Assembly (NCBI GenBank): GCA_946800325.1
Contig: OX326959.1
Location: 51,590,784 to 51,654,783, forward strand
DNA length: 64,000 nucleotides
Source: Luzula sylvatica
Taxonomy: Eukaryota > Streptophyta > Magnoliopsida > Poales > Juncaceae
Reading direction: 5' to 3'
Shown: positions 46,093 to 55,826 of the stretch, piece after piece
Numbering within the stretch: the stretch's first letter is position 1
How the letters are laid out: each line of letters opens with the position of its first letter
Translations under genes and position numbers: made by a program
The notes under the pieces: generated by a model
What the model saw: only the letters and a program-made list of their open reading frames with translations
Databases searched by the model: none
Told to the model about the DNA's origin: nothing

Positions 46093-47689
46093 CGGGTTGA
46101 GAGAGAGGGTTAAAATAATGGGTTTGGGTTTGGGTTATGATGGGTTTGAGTTTAATTATTTAGTTAATAGATGTAATTTGTGTGTATAATTTTATTGATA
46201 TTTGTGTAATTTGTTGGACATTTATGTAATTTTAGATTTATTTGTAAAATGAGGTAAAAATGGACTTATTTGTAATTAGTTGTTTGTTTTGGGCTCTTTT
46301 GTAATTTTAGAATTTATTGTATAATTTATAATTTAAATTTTGCCACGTCAGCAGTACAATCATAAAAAAATGTCACGTCACACTGCCACGTCATCACTTA
46401 ACTGTTGACTGGGCAGTTAACTGATGGAAGGGGCAAAAGTGAGCAAAATCGAGAGTTCAGGGGGCAAAATGAACAAAATTAAAGTTTGGGAGGCAAGTTG
46501 CACTTTTTGGTACAGTTCAGGGGGCAAAAGTGAGCTTTTTTTCTTTAAACAATAAACAATTAAACATAGTTTACTTTAAAAGTTGAGAAAAGTCTGTTTT
46601 TGGTCCCTAACAAATACCAAAATATTCAATTTGCTCCCTGACTGTTTTTTTTTGTCATTTTGCTCCCCAAACTTACAAATTTGTTCAATTTGCTTCCCGA
46701 ACTTTTTAATTTTGTTCAATGTGCTCCCTCCGTCCAATAACCCAGTTAAATGGGTGTTAACTGTTAAGTGATGATATTTTATTCATGTATTTTAAACCCG
46801 ACCCACTAGTTGTAACCCGACCCACTAATCTTAACCCGACCCACACCAAATTTTAAATCCGATCCACTAAAGAAACAAAATTTGCATTCCTTCTCTGGCA
46901 GGGGCCTTCTTCTCTTCTTCCTTATCTCGCCCAAAGAAAGAACAAAACTACCTCCTGTCGCCACTCTCTCTCTCCGGAAAAGCTCCTCTCGCCACTCTCT
47001 CTCGCCGGAAAAGAAGAAGCTCCTCTCGCCACTCTCTCTCTCTCTCTCTCGCGCGCGCACCTCTCTCTCGCTCCAGCCATCGCCTCCCTGCCATCGCTGA
47101 CACCTTTCTCTCTCTAGTCACGCTTGTTGTAGCTCTCTCTCTCTCAGGTGACCTCTCTCTCTTTTTCGATTAGGATTTTTTTGTGCTGAAATTAGAGTTT
47201 TTTTTGCTTAAATTAGGTTTTTTTTTGCTGAAATTAGTTTTTTTTTTGTTGAAATTAGGGTTTTTTGTTAATTTTTTGCCCTTTTTGATAAATTTATAAT
47301 CAATTTAGACTGTATTTTACTAATTTTAAAGTTTTTGGACTGATTTTGTGCTTAATTTCTAAATTGTATTTTATTGACCCTAATTCAGAAATAACCCTAA
47401 TTCAGTATACTCGAAATGGTACTGATTTTGTCCTTTTTTGGTACTTAATTGCTAAATTAATTTAGAAATAACCCTAATTCAGTAAATATGTATTTTAATG
47501 ACATTATGCCTAATCGCTAAATTAATAAAGTTAATTAACTAATTAATTAGAAATTTACCAAATAACACATTATGCCTGATTTGGTACTGATTTTTAATGA
47601 CTGATTTTGAAGTTCTTAGAGTTGTCTCAAGTGCGGTACGTCACTGGGAAATGGCTGATTTTTAATGAGGGTGCGACTCGTCTCGTATA

Positions 47690-47971
47690 TGTACCGGTAC
47701 CCATTCCGGCGAATTGAAAATCTTGGATTGCAATGCCGGTAATTTAATCGAGCAACTCCCCTCTCATCGAACTGCCGTGACGATGCTCCAATCGGTACAA
47801 TCCACGAATACCAAATTGCTTGTCTCGTCCACTCTCTACGAACCGAGATTGTGGGACTCTTACGCGATGACGACAGATGGCCCTCTACACTCCTTCGATA
47901 ATTGCAAAGCCGCACAATCCTGCCACTCTGACGCGTACTTTGCGGTTCTCTCCTATGACGGGTCCTTTCAG
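47690..47971 (+). pseudogene. Captured fragment of DCAF1 (DDB1-CUL4 associated factor)
   Basis: Plus-strand frame inside MULE 2 reading SGELKILDCNAGNLIEQLPS then HRTAVTMLQS, VSSTLYEPRLWDS, GPLHSFDNCKAAQ. The order NGELKIF, SHxxAVT, LLSSS..RLWD, GPLHSFxGCKAARFSNSG is that of the WD40 region of plant DCAF1. The match is degenerate (for example the arginine after KAA is lost), so it is decaying. It ends at a CAG followed by TGA. It could not make a functional substrate receptor. Confidence 0.7.
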
Positions 47972-48511
47972 TGATTTTTGCATATTTTTGTCGTAATTTT
48001 GAAATGTTGTAATTTTGAAACGAGTTAAATGTTTATTTTGAAATAATTTTGGGTATGGATGTATTTATGGGTATGGATGTAAAATAAGTTAAATGTTGTA
48101 ATTTTGAAAATTTTAAAGGATGGGTCTGTAATTTTGCAAGAATGTTTTGAATTTAGTTGTGGAGTTTAGTTGAGATTTTTGGTGAATTTTAGTTGTGAAG
48201 TTTAATTGAATTGGTACCGGAACTCAGGTTATTATGAGTTGGTATAAAACTCGTATTACAATGAATCGAAGTGAATTACGTCAATGAATTGAAGTTAATT
48301 CATAAAACTCGTATTACATCAATGAATCAAGTTCATTACAAATTTCATATTACATTAATACATCAAAATTAATTGCAAAATTTATATTACATCAATCAAT
48401 CAAAATTCATTACAAAATGCATATTAAATCAATCTAATTGGTATTGGAAATATATCACTACTCATACTACAGTTTTACAAAACACATCAATTTCAATTAA
48501 AAAATGTCGTC

Positions 48512-48512
<1 letters not shown>

Positions 48513-48592
<80 letters not shown>
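48513..48592. repeat. AC then AG compound microsatellite
   Basis: A long (AC)n run of more than 50 bases passes directly into (AG)n, inside MULE 2. Likely hypervariable in length. Confidence 0.9.
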
Positions 48593-48596
<4 letters not shown>

Positions 48597-48654
48597 ACAT
48601 TTTGGAGGGTTATGCGTGATATTCTGACAAATTATAGAATATAATAGACTCGTA

Positions 48655-48838
48655 AAAGGGTAGTTACGAGGTAAGGAGACTCGCTGAGCTGAGAATTGAC
48701 TTCGAGAATTTCGCCAGAGATGGGAGAATTAATATCGCTAGTTGCTTTTACGCTCTCGACAGCGCCGAAATTCTTTCCTTGAGATACGCACACTCCCACT
48801 TCGGGTAACACCACATACACCACATCGCCCAAGTGACC
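48655..48838 (-). pseudogene. Captured exon of glycine cleavage system H protein
   Basis: Minus strand inside MULE 2. After an intact CAG acceptor the frame reads [20 protein letters not shown] then [20 protein letters not shown] and [18 protein letters not shown]. This is the lipoyl-domain core of H protein; the lysine of VESVKA, the lipoylation site, is kept. Only one exon is present, without transit peptide or C-terminal part, so it is not a working gene. It is well preserved compared with the DCAF1 piece, suggesting later capture or chance. Confidence 0.82.
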
Positions 48839-49573
48839 CTGCAGATTTTATGAAATTAAGAGGGCTCTTTTGCAAATATTCCCTTCACTTGAATAAACCC
48901 TAAATTGACACTAAATTCAAATAAATAAATCCTAAATTGGCCTAATTGGATTAAGTAAACCCTAAATTGACACTTAATTGAAATAATTAAACCCTACATT
49001 GGCCTAATTGGATCAAATATACCCTAAATTGACACTAAATTGAAATAAATAAACCCTAAATTGACCTAATTGGATTAAATAAACCCTAAATTTGCCTAAT
49101 TGAAGAGCACGAGAGAGAGGGTTTAATTACTGGTTTAATTACTGGCCTAATTAGTTCAAATAAAACCCTACATTTAAATAAACCCTACATTAAATCTGAC
49201 CTGGAGAGAGAACGGCGAGAGAGAGATTGGCGACGGCGACAGAGATCGGCGAGAGAGATCGGCGACGGCCACTGCTGCCAGAGAGAGCTTCGGTTTTTTT
49301 TCTTTTTTCTTTCTTTTTCGGAGAGATAGAGAGAGAAGGAATAGAGATGATAAGGTTTTAAATGTGGGTCGGGTTAATAGTTCATGGGTCGGGTTAATAC
49401 TAGTGGGTCGGGTTTAAAAGATATGAATAAAATAACAAACTTAACAGTCATTTAACTGGCAAGTTGGATGGAGGGGGCAAATTGAACAAAATTGCAAGTT
49501 TGGGGGGCAAAATGACAAAAAAAAATAGTCAGGAAGCAAATTGAACATTTTGGTATTTGTTAGGGACCATAAA

Positions 49574-49727
49574 TTTTTTTTTTTTTATAACCCGTAGGCA
49601 CCCATCCCTCCCCTACTCCTACCCTCTACTCCTACTAAGCTACCCAAATTTTTATCCCCTTTTTTGCTCCAACCGGGTCTCGAACCCTGGTTGTGTGTAA
49701 GGTAACCCTGGTACCATCCAAGCTGAC
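49574..49727 (-). mobile_element. tRNA-derived SINE inserted in the right end of MULE 2
   Basis: Minus strand: the 5' end is at about 49727 (GTCAGCTTGGATGGTACCAG, A-box-like), then the B box GGGTTCGAGACCCGG, and a poly-A tail read as T run at 49574-49587. It interrupts the MULE end between GGGACC and GACTTTTCTC. Possible target repeats GACCATAAA and GACCCTAAA flank it with one mismatch. Confidence 0.7.
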
Positions 49728-49751
49728 CCTAAACCCTAAACCCTAAACCCA
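49726..49751. repeat. Short telomere-like CCCTAAA array
   Basis: About three and a half units of the plant telomere heptamer CCCTAAA sit directly next to the 5' end of the SINE. May be a filler or repair product, or part of the SINE target site. Confidence 0.8.
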
Positions 49752-49776
49752 ACAGCGGGTGGTGACTTTTCTCTTA

Positions 49777-51134
49777 GGGCCTGTTTGGCAGTAGGAATTT
49801 AGAAGGGAGCGGCATTTTGGATTCCTGCAAAGTTCAAAATTTTTGTTTGGCAACATTCCTAATAATGGAATTAAATAGTTCGGCAAAAAAATTGTTCAGA
49901 GAAGAGGCAAAAACTTTTTCTCCTAAATTGGTCGAATACCAAGGTGCAGCATCTCCAACTCAGCATGAAATCTTTCTCTCTCCCCTTTAGCAAATTTTAA
50001 TAATAATAATTTGACTTGGGATATGTGTTATTTGAACTATAACAATAATACAATTGTTCAATCACGTTTAAGCAAACAAATGCCATTCACATTTTGTGCA
50101 AGTAATGTAATTTATTCATTTGTAATAGACCAATAGTATTAAAATAACTATTATATTATATTAAATAATAATTATATTTTAATAATATGTATATTAAAAT
50201 AATAAATTTATCATATTATAATTATTGTATCCATATAATTAATCTAATAATATATATTATTACATTAATATGTAATACTGATTATATAATGACTATATTA
50301 TTATATAATTATATTTATATTGTATCTATATAGTTAATATAGTTAATATGTATATATTTAATTATATTATAATTCTTAAATCCCTATAATTAATATAATA
50401 TTATATAGTTAATATAATATGAATATATTTAATTATATTATAATTCTTAAATCCCTATAATTAATATAATATTATATATTTAATATAATAATATGTATAT
50501 ATTTAAGTATATTATAATTCTTAAATACCTATAATATAATACATTTATTACTTTTATAATAATATATTATATGAATATGATTAATATAATACTATATATT
50601 ATTATAATAATATATAATAGTTATATTACAATGATAAAATAATTATATTATAATAAATATATCCATATTATTAAAATAAAATTATATATATGATTATAAA
50701 AATATTATATATTTTTGTAATAATATATAATTATCATATTATAATGATAAAATATTTATATTATAATAATTATATCCATATTATTAATATAATAATATTA
50801 TTATAATATATTATTATAATCATATATAATTATTATATTATAATTATTGTATCCATATAATTACTATAATATTATATATATGATTGTAATATAAAATATA
50901 TATTATATTTATTAAATTGGTAATTTTTTGTACCAACTTTAATTAAATATTATTTATACATTTTCAATAACAAAATTCCAAAAAATTCTACTCAACCAAA
51001 CAAAGAATTATATTTTCCAGCATCTTATAATTTAGACATCCAAACAAACTGTGGAATTATTAATTCCAGAACTTTTTTCTCCCTCACCTCATAATTCGAT
51101 TCCACTCTACTAATTCCACTTGCCAAACAGCCCC
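49777..51134. mobile_element. PIF/Harbinger (Tourist-like) element
   Basis: Ends GGGCCTGTTTGGCA and, inverted, GGGGCTGTTTGGCA, with a 3-base TTA duplication on both sides (49774-49776, 51135-51137), as expected for Tourist/PIF-Harbinger elements. The sub-terminal parts carry matching inverted phrases (AATTCCA, CAACATTCC-like). The interior (50000-50950) is an extreme AT-rich array of ATAATATATTAT words. No transposase. The insertion sits in the target duplication of MULE 2. Confidence 0.8.
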
Positions 51135-51144
51135 TTAAAAGTTT

Positions 51145-51313
51145 AATAAAGTATGCGAGTGAGCATCCATGTCTGACTTGACTCTGAATTCTGAAAGTCT
51201 GAAGTCTACTCGACGGAGGTGATGAAATACCAATAAAGTATGCGAGTGAGCATCCATGTCGACTTGACTCTGAAAGTCTGAAGTCTACTCGACGGAGGTG
51301 ATGAAATACCAAT
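51145..51313 (+). repeat. Tandem duplication in the MINPP-A promoter or leader
   Basis: About 85 bases (AATAAAGTATGCGAGTGAGC to GAGGTGATGAAATACCA) are present twice in copy A (starting 51145 and 51232) but once in copy B (58469-58548). It lies just upstream of the start codon and could change the transcription start or leader. Confidence 0.85.
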
Positions 51314-51357
51314 TCGCCTAAACCCTTCTCTCTCGCTCGACCCTCTCGGAGGAAAGC

Positions 51358-53814
51358 ATGAAGATCCCGATCCCCTCTCTTCTTCTCCTCTGCATCTCTC
51401 TTCTCCTTCTCTTCCTCTCTGCCGACGCCGAGTCATTTGACGTTCGCCGCCACCTCTCCACCGTTACTAGGTCAGTTTACTTGATATTTGCTCGGGACAA
51501 TTGGACGGTGTACCTACCGATTAACTGGCATTCTTGGACTACTTATGCTCAAGTCTCTAGGATGTTATAATTGTTGTTTGATTCGTCAATCAGTCTAAAC
51601 TGAGGAATAATCACACATTTTTTATTCGTAAATTTCACAATCGAACCTTAATTGGGGGAAGTTGAATAAATGTTGGTTAACTAACAAATTAACAAATATA
51701 TCTAATTTTTCGCAGATACGATGCGTCGAGTGGTTCCAGTAACCTCGATTCAGTGCCTTCATCCATTCCAGACGGTTGCGAAGCGATCCACTTAAACCTC
51801 GTGGTACGTTTCTCTTCACAAATTCAATCCATTTCCAAATAATTAAATCTAATTCGGTACGTTCTACCTCTAAACAGTCAAGGCATGGTACGCGTGAACC
51901 AACGAAGAAAAGAATCAAAGAGCTAGACAAACTATCCACTAGACTAGAAACCCTCGTCGAACAAAAAAGAAAAAATTCGCACGAAATCCCGCAATGGATA
52001 AATGGATGGGAATCTCCTTGGAAAGGCCGCGAAACTGGCGGCGAACTCATCAGCCTCGGCGAAGAAGAGCTGTACAGACTGGCACTCAGAGTCCGATCTC
52101 GTTTTCCCGAGATTTTTAACTCGGATTATGATCCCCATATTTATCCTATCATGGCAACTCAGGTTAGGATAATTTCTATTTCTTTCCATTAGGGGGGTAT
52201 TCTTGATATTTTGAAGTTTTTTAGATTGAAAGGGCGTCTGCGAGTGCGGTGGCATTCGGATTAGGGATGTTTTTGGGAAAGGGAAGTCTCGGGCCCGGGA
52301 AACATCGTGCATTTTCTGTGGTAAGTGAAAGTCGCGCGAGCGATGCTCGTCTGCGATTTCACGAAACGTGCGAGACTTACAAGGTACGGTTTTCGAAGTT
52401 TTGAATAAGACGAGAAAGGATAAATAATTAAATATGATAATAAATGTTTTAATGTTTGTTTCAGGAGCACAAGAAGCATCAAGTTCCTCAAGTGGAGAAG
52501 TTCAAAGAACCGATATTGGATGAAATCACGCTTGCGCTAATCTCGAGGCACGGACTTGATTTCACTCGGCAGGATATTGCTTCTCTTTGGTTCCTTTGTA
52601 AACAGGTGATTAATCGCTCCTTTGATTAATTAATTTTGATATATTATTTTATTTTAATATTTTTGTTTTCTTAGGAAGCGGCGTTGTTGAATATAACGGA
52701 TCAAGCTTGTGGCCTTTTCAACCAAACAGAGGTAAATATTTTTTTAATTTCCTGAATTTTGAATAATAACCGAGTTGGTTTTGACAGTTTTAAATTTTGT
52801 TTTTTCAGGTTCATGTACTTGAGTGGACCGATGATGTGGACCAATTCATATTAAAAGGCTACGGTGCATCTATAAATTACCGCATGGGTGTACCCTTACT
52901 TAATGATACCTTACATTCAATGCAACAAGCAATTATTAGAAAACAAGGTATTTTACCCTTCTAGAATATTCTATTAAATATTATTGGAGTTATTATATTA
53001 TTCGTTCAAAATATATTTGTTCGTGCAGAGAACCAACAAGGATCGACGTTTGAGAGAGCGAGGCTCCGTTTCGCACATGCCGAAACAATCGTGCCTTTCG
53101 GTTGCCTTCTTGGTCTCTTTCTAGAAGGATCTGGTAAAATATATTAAAAAGTCGACGAAAAATATTTTTGCATTAGGTTTATATTAAACAGGTTTTAATT
53201 GTTTTTTGTTTGAAATTTAGAGTTTGAGAAGATTCAAAGAGAAGAGCCGCTAAGTTGGCCTGCGAAGCCGCCTCAGAAGAGGAAATGGAAGGGTAGCTTC
53301 GTTGCTCCTTTTGCAGCAAATAATATGCTGGTTCTGTACCAGTGTACCGCTAAGGGTGATAGTAATAGCTCGTACCATGTTCAAGTTCTTCATAACGAAG
53401 TACCGGTCCCATTGCCGGTGAAATCATTACCCTGCTTTATTTTCAACGATTCATTCTAGTCAATTTACCCCCTAATTTTCTTTAATTTTCTTTGGACAGG
53501 CTTGTGGGAACAAAGATTTTTGTCCTTTTGAGGTTTTCAAGGTATATTTCAATTTACAATCGATAAATACTTAATTCCATTATTTAACTTTGAAAATTAT
53601 TATCTATATGCAGGAAAAAGTTGTGGATCCCCATCTAAAGCACGACTTCAATAGTATATGTTTTAACAAAAAGGCGGTACAAGAAACCGTTGTAGAGGTG
53701 GTACCGCCTTATTCTCCAATGCGTAAATCAGAATCCTTGAATTTTGTCGGTAGCTTTTATTGGACGGGCGGAGACATGTGCATGTCTCGTGTCTTCATAA
53801 ATAATAAGAGCTGA
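51358..53814 (+). CDS. MINPP1: Multiple inositol polyphosphate phosphatase, copy A
   Basis: Eleven exons: 51358-51470, 51716-51803, 51878-52162, 52225-52383, 52465-52605, 52675-52731, 52809-52947, 53029-53133, 53221-53417, 53500-53541, 53614-53814; about 508 residues. A signal peptide (MKIPIPSLLLLCISLLLL then FLSADAES) points to the secretory path. The histidine-acid-phosphatase motif SRHGTREP has its nucleophile at about His70, and the proton-donor motif HAE is at about 344-346 (LRFAHAETIVPFG), as in MINPP rather than HD-type phytases. MINPP enzymes remove phosphates from InsP6 and lower inositol phosphates. Near identical to copy B except for the last ~20 residues: a deletion of about 160 bases relative to B gives A the new tail FYWTGGDMCMSRVFINNKS. 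In A a stop lies upstream of this ATG, so the start is firm. Confidence 0.87.
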
Positions 53815-53975
53815 ATTTCCATTTGAATATAGTAGATTAATATTCTAAAACTGATATCGTATCTAAATCTTACGCTCCAGCATATTTGTACTTTTCATAA
53901 TCCAAACATGTTTTACATAATTCTACAATGTATAGTTTCATTTTTTATGGTCTAAAAAGGTAATGCGCATATATA

Positions 53976-53976
<1 letters not shown>

Positions 53977-54020
<44 letters not shown>
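53977..54020. repeat. CA microsatellite
   Basis: An uninterrupted (CA)n of 22 units downstream of MINPP-A; absent from the matching place in copy B. Confidence 0.9.
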
Positions 54021-54024
<4 letters not shown>

Positions 54025-54118
54025 TACAGTATACTGCGCTATTTTATTGATGGAAGGAAAATTGGAGAAGATAATTATTTCTTACAAAAAAAAATAGTAT
54101 CCATTGAAATTACCCTAA

Positions 54119-54511
54119 GGGGGCGTTTGGTTGGAGTTTTACAATCAGAATGCCTTGTAATACTCAATCACGGATTCCATTCCAATGTTTGGTTTACGCG
54201 CTCGGTAATAAAGTAATGGCATACTCCATTCCCTAGGGCATAATTGATGGGAATAGGATTACCACAAAAATTGGTGGATTTTCTCTATTCCCATGAGGAG
54301 TGAATACATTTTAATTTAATTTCCAAAATTAAATTGTTCAAGGTTTATATAAATAAACTCATTTTTATATTTTTTGATTATGCCATGGAATAAATAAGTA
54401 TACCAACCAAACAAGGTATTAAAGTATGCCATGTAATGATATGCCTTGGCATGAAATTCCTTGACATACTTCATGCCAAGGCATTCTCCAAAGCACAAAC
54501 CAAACGGCCCC
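54119..54511. mobile_element. Tourist-like (PIF/Harbinger) MITE
   Basis: A 393-base element with ends GGGGGCGTTTGGTTGG and, inverted, GGGGCCGTTTGGTTTG, bounded by TAA on both sides (54116-54118, 54512-54514). Copy B has ACCCTAGATAAAG at the matching point (about 61391-61403), i.e. no element, with one A fewer than the simplest expectation. Inner words CCATTCC, AATGCCTTG and TGGCATACTCC recur in inverted order. Confidence 0.85.
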
Positions 54512-54661
54512 TAAGATAAAGATAGGTCTTCCCATGAAAACAAATGAGAACGGACGTCTCCATTGAGTTTAGACTGGAGAGAAAGAGAAAAAGCTCGTGA
54601 TTTCTGTCGCGATGTTTGCTGTTTTAGTGATTCTGAACTTTATCCACTGAGAGAGAGAGAG

Positions 54662-55154
54662 ATGGCCGAGGAAGAAGGAAGGGAGGCAGTGTGCGTGACG
54701 GGAGGGAGCGGCTTCATCGGATCATGGATCGTCCGGCTGCTTCTCCAGCGGGGCTACTTCGTTCATGCCACCGTCAAAAATCTGGGTTCGTTTACCTTTC
54801 TACTTAAACTTCCTAATTGTGCTCAAATAATCAAATTGAGCTTTTAACTTAATAATAAGATATTGTAATTGTAGTTGGACAAACTAGAGTGTGCACAATG
54901 TAGCATATAACTTAATGCGAAACAGCTCATGTTTATCCAAGTTTGAGAATTAGTATATCATAGGAATTTCCATTGTTATAGCATGAAATGAAACAAGAAA
55001 TAACTCTTTGTTATCCAATTACAAAAGTTTGTGAATGAATTTTTGGTCACTTGATTGGTGACAATCTTGTTAGATTAATCATGCTCTCTTTTATTTTTTA
55101 ACAGATGATAAGGCGGAGACAGAACACTTAAGATCGCTTGACCGGGCCAACAAA
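54662..55154 (+). pseudogene. Truncated cinnamoyl-CoA-reductase-like gene, copy A
   Basis: Exon 1 (54662-54785) is intact and encodes the NAD(P)-binding start [20 protein letters not shown]. Intron 1 matches copy B. Exon 2 starts at 55105 and follows copy B for about 48 bases ([16 protein letters not shown]) before homology ends at about 55154, where unrelated duplicated sequence begins. All later exons, with the catalytic Ser, Tyr and Lys, are absent. The promoter and CT/GA leader remain, so the remnant may still be transcribed. The intact paralogue is at 61555-63168. Confidence 0.9.
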
Positions 55155-55826
55155 TTGACTCACAAACTGATTAATCAATCAAAATATGTTAAGACAGGCA
55201 CGTAGAGACACCATTCTCATGAATGAAAAAGAGCATCGAAAAATTGACACTAAATAAATGTATGAAAAAATAGGTTCAAAATATAAAAGACACATCGTAG
55301 ATGGCGAACTGATTAATCAATCAAAATATGTTAAGACAGAGAAAACAATTGAGAAAAAAAATAGTTTTTTATTCTATGAACTTATATTATATTAACTTGA
55401 ATAGTTTAAATCGTAGAAACTTGAATAGTTTAATATATCTAATTAGAACAAATAAGTCTTTAGTAAGATCAACATTGTAATTTCAACATAAGCCATCTCA
55501 CGTTAAAAAGATAATTAGTTTTGTGAGACCGTTAAAAAGATAATTTATGATCTTAAGAACAGAACAATTCCATAAATAATCTCACGATCACACGAAACTT
55601 TCATGTTATAGACTTTAGCAATATAATTTTTGTATATCGATTAAATATTTTTACATCGTTACATTAGTCATCGCATGTTATATACATTATTTGCATCCTG
55701 CAGATAAAACAACTCAAAATATGAAAAATGCAAACAATCTACAAAAGACCAATTACAACATTGAGATTCCATTTTTAATTTATGTTAAAGAAACTTACTG
55801 CTCAATATTACAAGGCTTCAATTCCT
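55155..55826. repeat. Breakpoint region between the two segment copies
   Basis: Contains a 33-base direct repeat (AACTGATTAATCAATC then AAAATATGTTAAGACAG) at 55165-55197 and 55307-55339, a piece (about 55193-55245) matching 41967-42010, and 55440-55800 matching 40675-41093. It joins the broken CRL gene to the FLX-like gene. No gene of its own. Confidence 0.7.

Larger units (their letters stand above)
44289..46543. mobile_element. Pack-MULE carrying kinase exons (MULE 1)
   Basis: A 2255-base element. Inverted ends are about 360 bases, starting GAAAAAAAGCTCACTTTTGC and matching through CCATCAGTTAACT to GTCCAACAAA. The 9-base target duplication TTTAAACAA (44280-44288 and 46544-46552) is exact. 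Copy B shows the single empty site at 58432-58440. The interior carries exons of a PBL-type kinase on the minus strand and a long block of GA microsatellites. No transposase frame. Confidence 0.9.
46585..49773. mobile_element. Chimeric Pack-MULE (MULE 2), later split by a SINE
   Basis: The left end GAGAAAAGTCTGTTTTTGG then TCCCTAACAAATACCAAAAT is matched inverted by GGTATTTGTTAGGGACC near 49535-49567 and, after an inserted SINE, GACTTTTCTC at 49764-49773. The target duplication TTAAAAGTT is at 46576-46584; the right copy is TTA (49774-49776) plus AAAGTT (51138-51143), split by a PIF-type element. Copy B keeps the single site TTAAAAGTT at 58458-58466. The element carries pieces of DCAF1 and glycine cleavage H protein. 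No transposase frame. Confidence 0.85.
41967..55154 (+). repeat. Segmental duplication, copy A (expanded by insertions)
   Basis: Collinear with copy B (57130-62044). Matching parts are 42020-44279, 46553-46575, 51138-54118 and 54512-55154, interrupted in A by a hAT MITE, two MULE-type elements, SINEs and two PIF-type elements. Exons of the shared MINPP gene are nearly identical. Homology ends inside exon 2 of the CRL gene at about 55154, marking the duplication breakpoint. Copy A is about 13 kb against 4.9 kb for B. Confidence 0.88.

Noticed and set aside
45660..46189. Long apparent reading frames on both strands rich in Leu-Ser or Arg-Glu
   Set aside because: They are translations of (GA)n microsatellites inside MULE 1, with no start context or family resemblance.
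48632..48838. Glycine cleavage H protein as a real gene
   Set aside because: Only one exon of the lipoyl domain is present, with no transit peptide or C-terminal exons, inside a Pack-MULE.
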